A stretch of DNA of 8,658 nt, from assembly GCA_028291285.1 (NCBI GenBank), contig JAQGIJ010000128.1, forward strand, positions 1-8,658. The letters are read 5' to 3'. The translations under genes were made by a program, and so were the position numbers. This DNA is from Phenylobacterium sp. Lineage in GTDB: Bacteria > Pseudomonadota > Alphaproteobacteria > Caulobacterales > Caulobacteraceae. Below the pieces are notes generated by a model. That model did not search any database, was not told the DNA's origin, and was given only the letters and a program-made list of their open reading frames with translations. This document shows, piece after piece, positions 7,778 to 8,658 of the stretch (position 1 is the first letter of the stretch; each line of letters begins with the position of its first letter).

Positions 7778-8656
7778 TCAGGCTTCGCTGGGCCCGAACA
7801 CCGGTCGGGCGGACTTCAGCGTCTGCTGTCCGATGTGTTCGGCGGGAAGTGTTCGGGCGAGCTCGGCGAGGGCTTGGGCGCAGGTGTTGCGGTGATGGGC
7901 GGCCCCGACGTCGTCGCCTTCCCGGGCGCGCAAGGTCGCTTCGACCGCGTGCAGCCGCCATTCGGCCAACGGGAGCCTGCCGGGCGCAGTCTCCTCCCAC
8001 GCCTCGCGCAGATGCGCCTTGGCGGCGGCGTGGTCGCGGTTGGCCAGAGCGATGCGGGCGCCGCTCTCCGAGGACAGCGCGCGCCAGGTCCTTTCCCGCG
8101 TACGGTAGGCCAGTTCATGGAAGTGCCTGGCGTGCTCCCGGGCGGCGCTGAAATGTCCCGCCGCCATGCAGGCGTCGGTCATCCCCCACGCGATCACCAG
8201 GCTCCAGATCCAGGTCGAGATCGTCCACCGCTCAGAGGTCTCCTGGCCTGCGAGGTGGAGCCAACGCAGGGCAGGCGCCGATTCCCCCTGGCCGAGCGCC
8301 GCCAGACCCCGGATCGCGAGCTCCATCTGCCTTTCGTTCCGCGTCAATGCGGGCGAGCCGGTAGTGAGCTCGGCCGCACCTTGAACAAGCGCGGCGGCGC
8401 CCGCGAAATCCTGTATTAAAAGATGGCCTAGGGCCTGGTAGAACTGTAGCGTCGCGGCGCGCCCGAGATCGGCGTCGCCGAGCAAGGCTTTTGTTCCCGC
8501 TTTGAAGGCCTCGAACGCCTGTCCAACACGCCCGGCGTACAGCAGGCACAGAGCGCCGCCCGAGCGCTGCTGCCACTGGGGGAGACTGAGGTCTACCCGA
8601 CGCTCGGGCCCGCTGGCGCCCAAGACCGCGATGCTCGAGGCGATCGTCTCATAGGC
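7778..8656 (-). CDS. Regulator copy C: C-terminal TPR-like part of a third paralog (5' end outside window)
   Basis: About 292 codons, entering from the right edge in frame and ending at TGA 7780-7778 after the residues ARPVFGPSEA. It aligns without large gaps to copy B from about residue 737 to 1025, with roughly half the residues the same. Shared landmarks are RVDLSLP, ERQMELAIRG, TDACMAAG, TRERTWRALS and WRLHAVEA. The TTG at 8623 could be read as a start, but the homology continues upstream of it (AYETIASSI) to the window edge, so this is the tail of a longer gene rather than a separate small protein. The winged helix and ATPase are expected beyond the right edge but cannot be seen. It sits 110 bp upstream of copy B on the same strand. 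Confidence 0.85.
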   Translation of the reverse strand, partial: AYETIASSIAVLGASGPERRVDLSLPQWQQRSGGALCLLYAGRVGQAFEAFKAGTKALLGDADLGRAATLQFYQALGHLLIQDFAGAAALVQGAAELTTGSPALTRNERQMELAIRGLAALGQGESAPALRWLHLAGQETSERWTISTWIWSLVIAWGMTDACMAAGHFSAAREHARHFHELAYRTRERTWRALSSESGARIALANRDHAAAKAHLREAWEETAPGRLPLAEWRLHAVEATLRAREGDDVGAAHHRNTCAQALAELARTLPAEHIGQQTLKSARPVFGPSEA

Positions 8657-8658
8657 TT

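Noticed and set aside
7668..8000. N-terminal extension of copy B to a start at 8000
   Set aside because: The added 111 residues are arginine/proline-rich and overlap copy C in another frame, while ATG 7667 has a ribosome site and matches the start of copy A.
8621..8623. TTG as the start of an independent 281-aa protein
   Set aside because: Homology to copy B continues in frame upstream of it to the window edge, so it is an internal leucine codon of copy C.

Overview
The window is GC-rich (roughly two thirds G+C by eye), densely coding and reads entirely on the minus strand, so transcription runs from right to left. Codon use, a sphingomonad/caulobacter-style TonB-dependent receptor and a large winged-helix/ATPase/TPR regulator suggest a free-living Gram-negative, most likely an alphaproteobacterium of the Caulobacterales or Sphingomonadales type. 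This placement is inferred from style, not from a marker gene.

In transcription order the layout is as follows. (1) 8656-7778 is the 3' end of regulator copy C, whose start lies beyond the right edge. (2) A 110-bp gap follows. (3) 7667-4506 is complete regulator copy B, 1053 aa. (4) 4509-2176 is a 777-aa TonB-dependent outer-membrane receptor; its GTG start overlaps the TGA stop of copy B (GTGA). (5) A 186-bp gap holds a possible weak terminator. (6) 1989-1 is regulator copy A, 663 codons, running off the left edge. All three regulators belong to one family: an N-terminal OmpR/CadC-type winged helix, a STAND/AAA_16-like P-loop ATPase, then a long TPR-like helical region. Copies A and B are close paralogs with an identical 68-residue stretch in the DNA-binding domain and perfect DNA repeats of 101, 77 and 73 bp. 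Copy C is more distant, matching roughly half of residues to B over its visible part.

The likely biology is a nutrient or metal-complex uptake locus. A cytoplasmic ATP-dependent one-component regulator (B) is made together with an outer-membrane receptor that has no FecA-type signalling domain, and its paralogs lie on both sides. Because A and B carry nearly the same DNA-reading head, they are predicted to share operators while differing in ATPase and sensor regions. No RNA gene, CRISPR array, transposase or integrase was seen. No gap between genes exceeds 300 bases.
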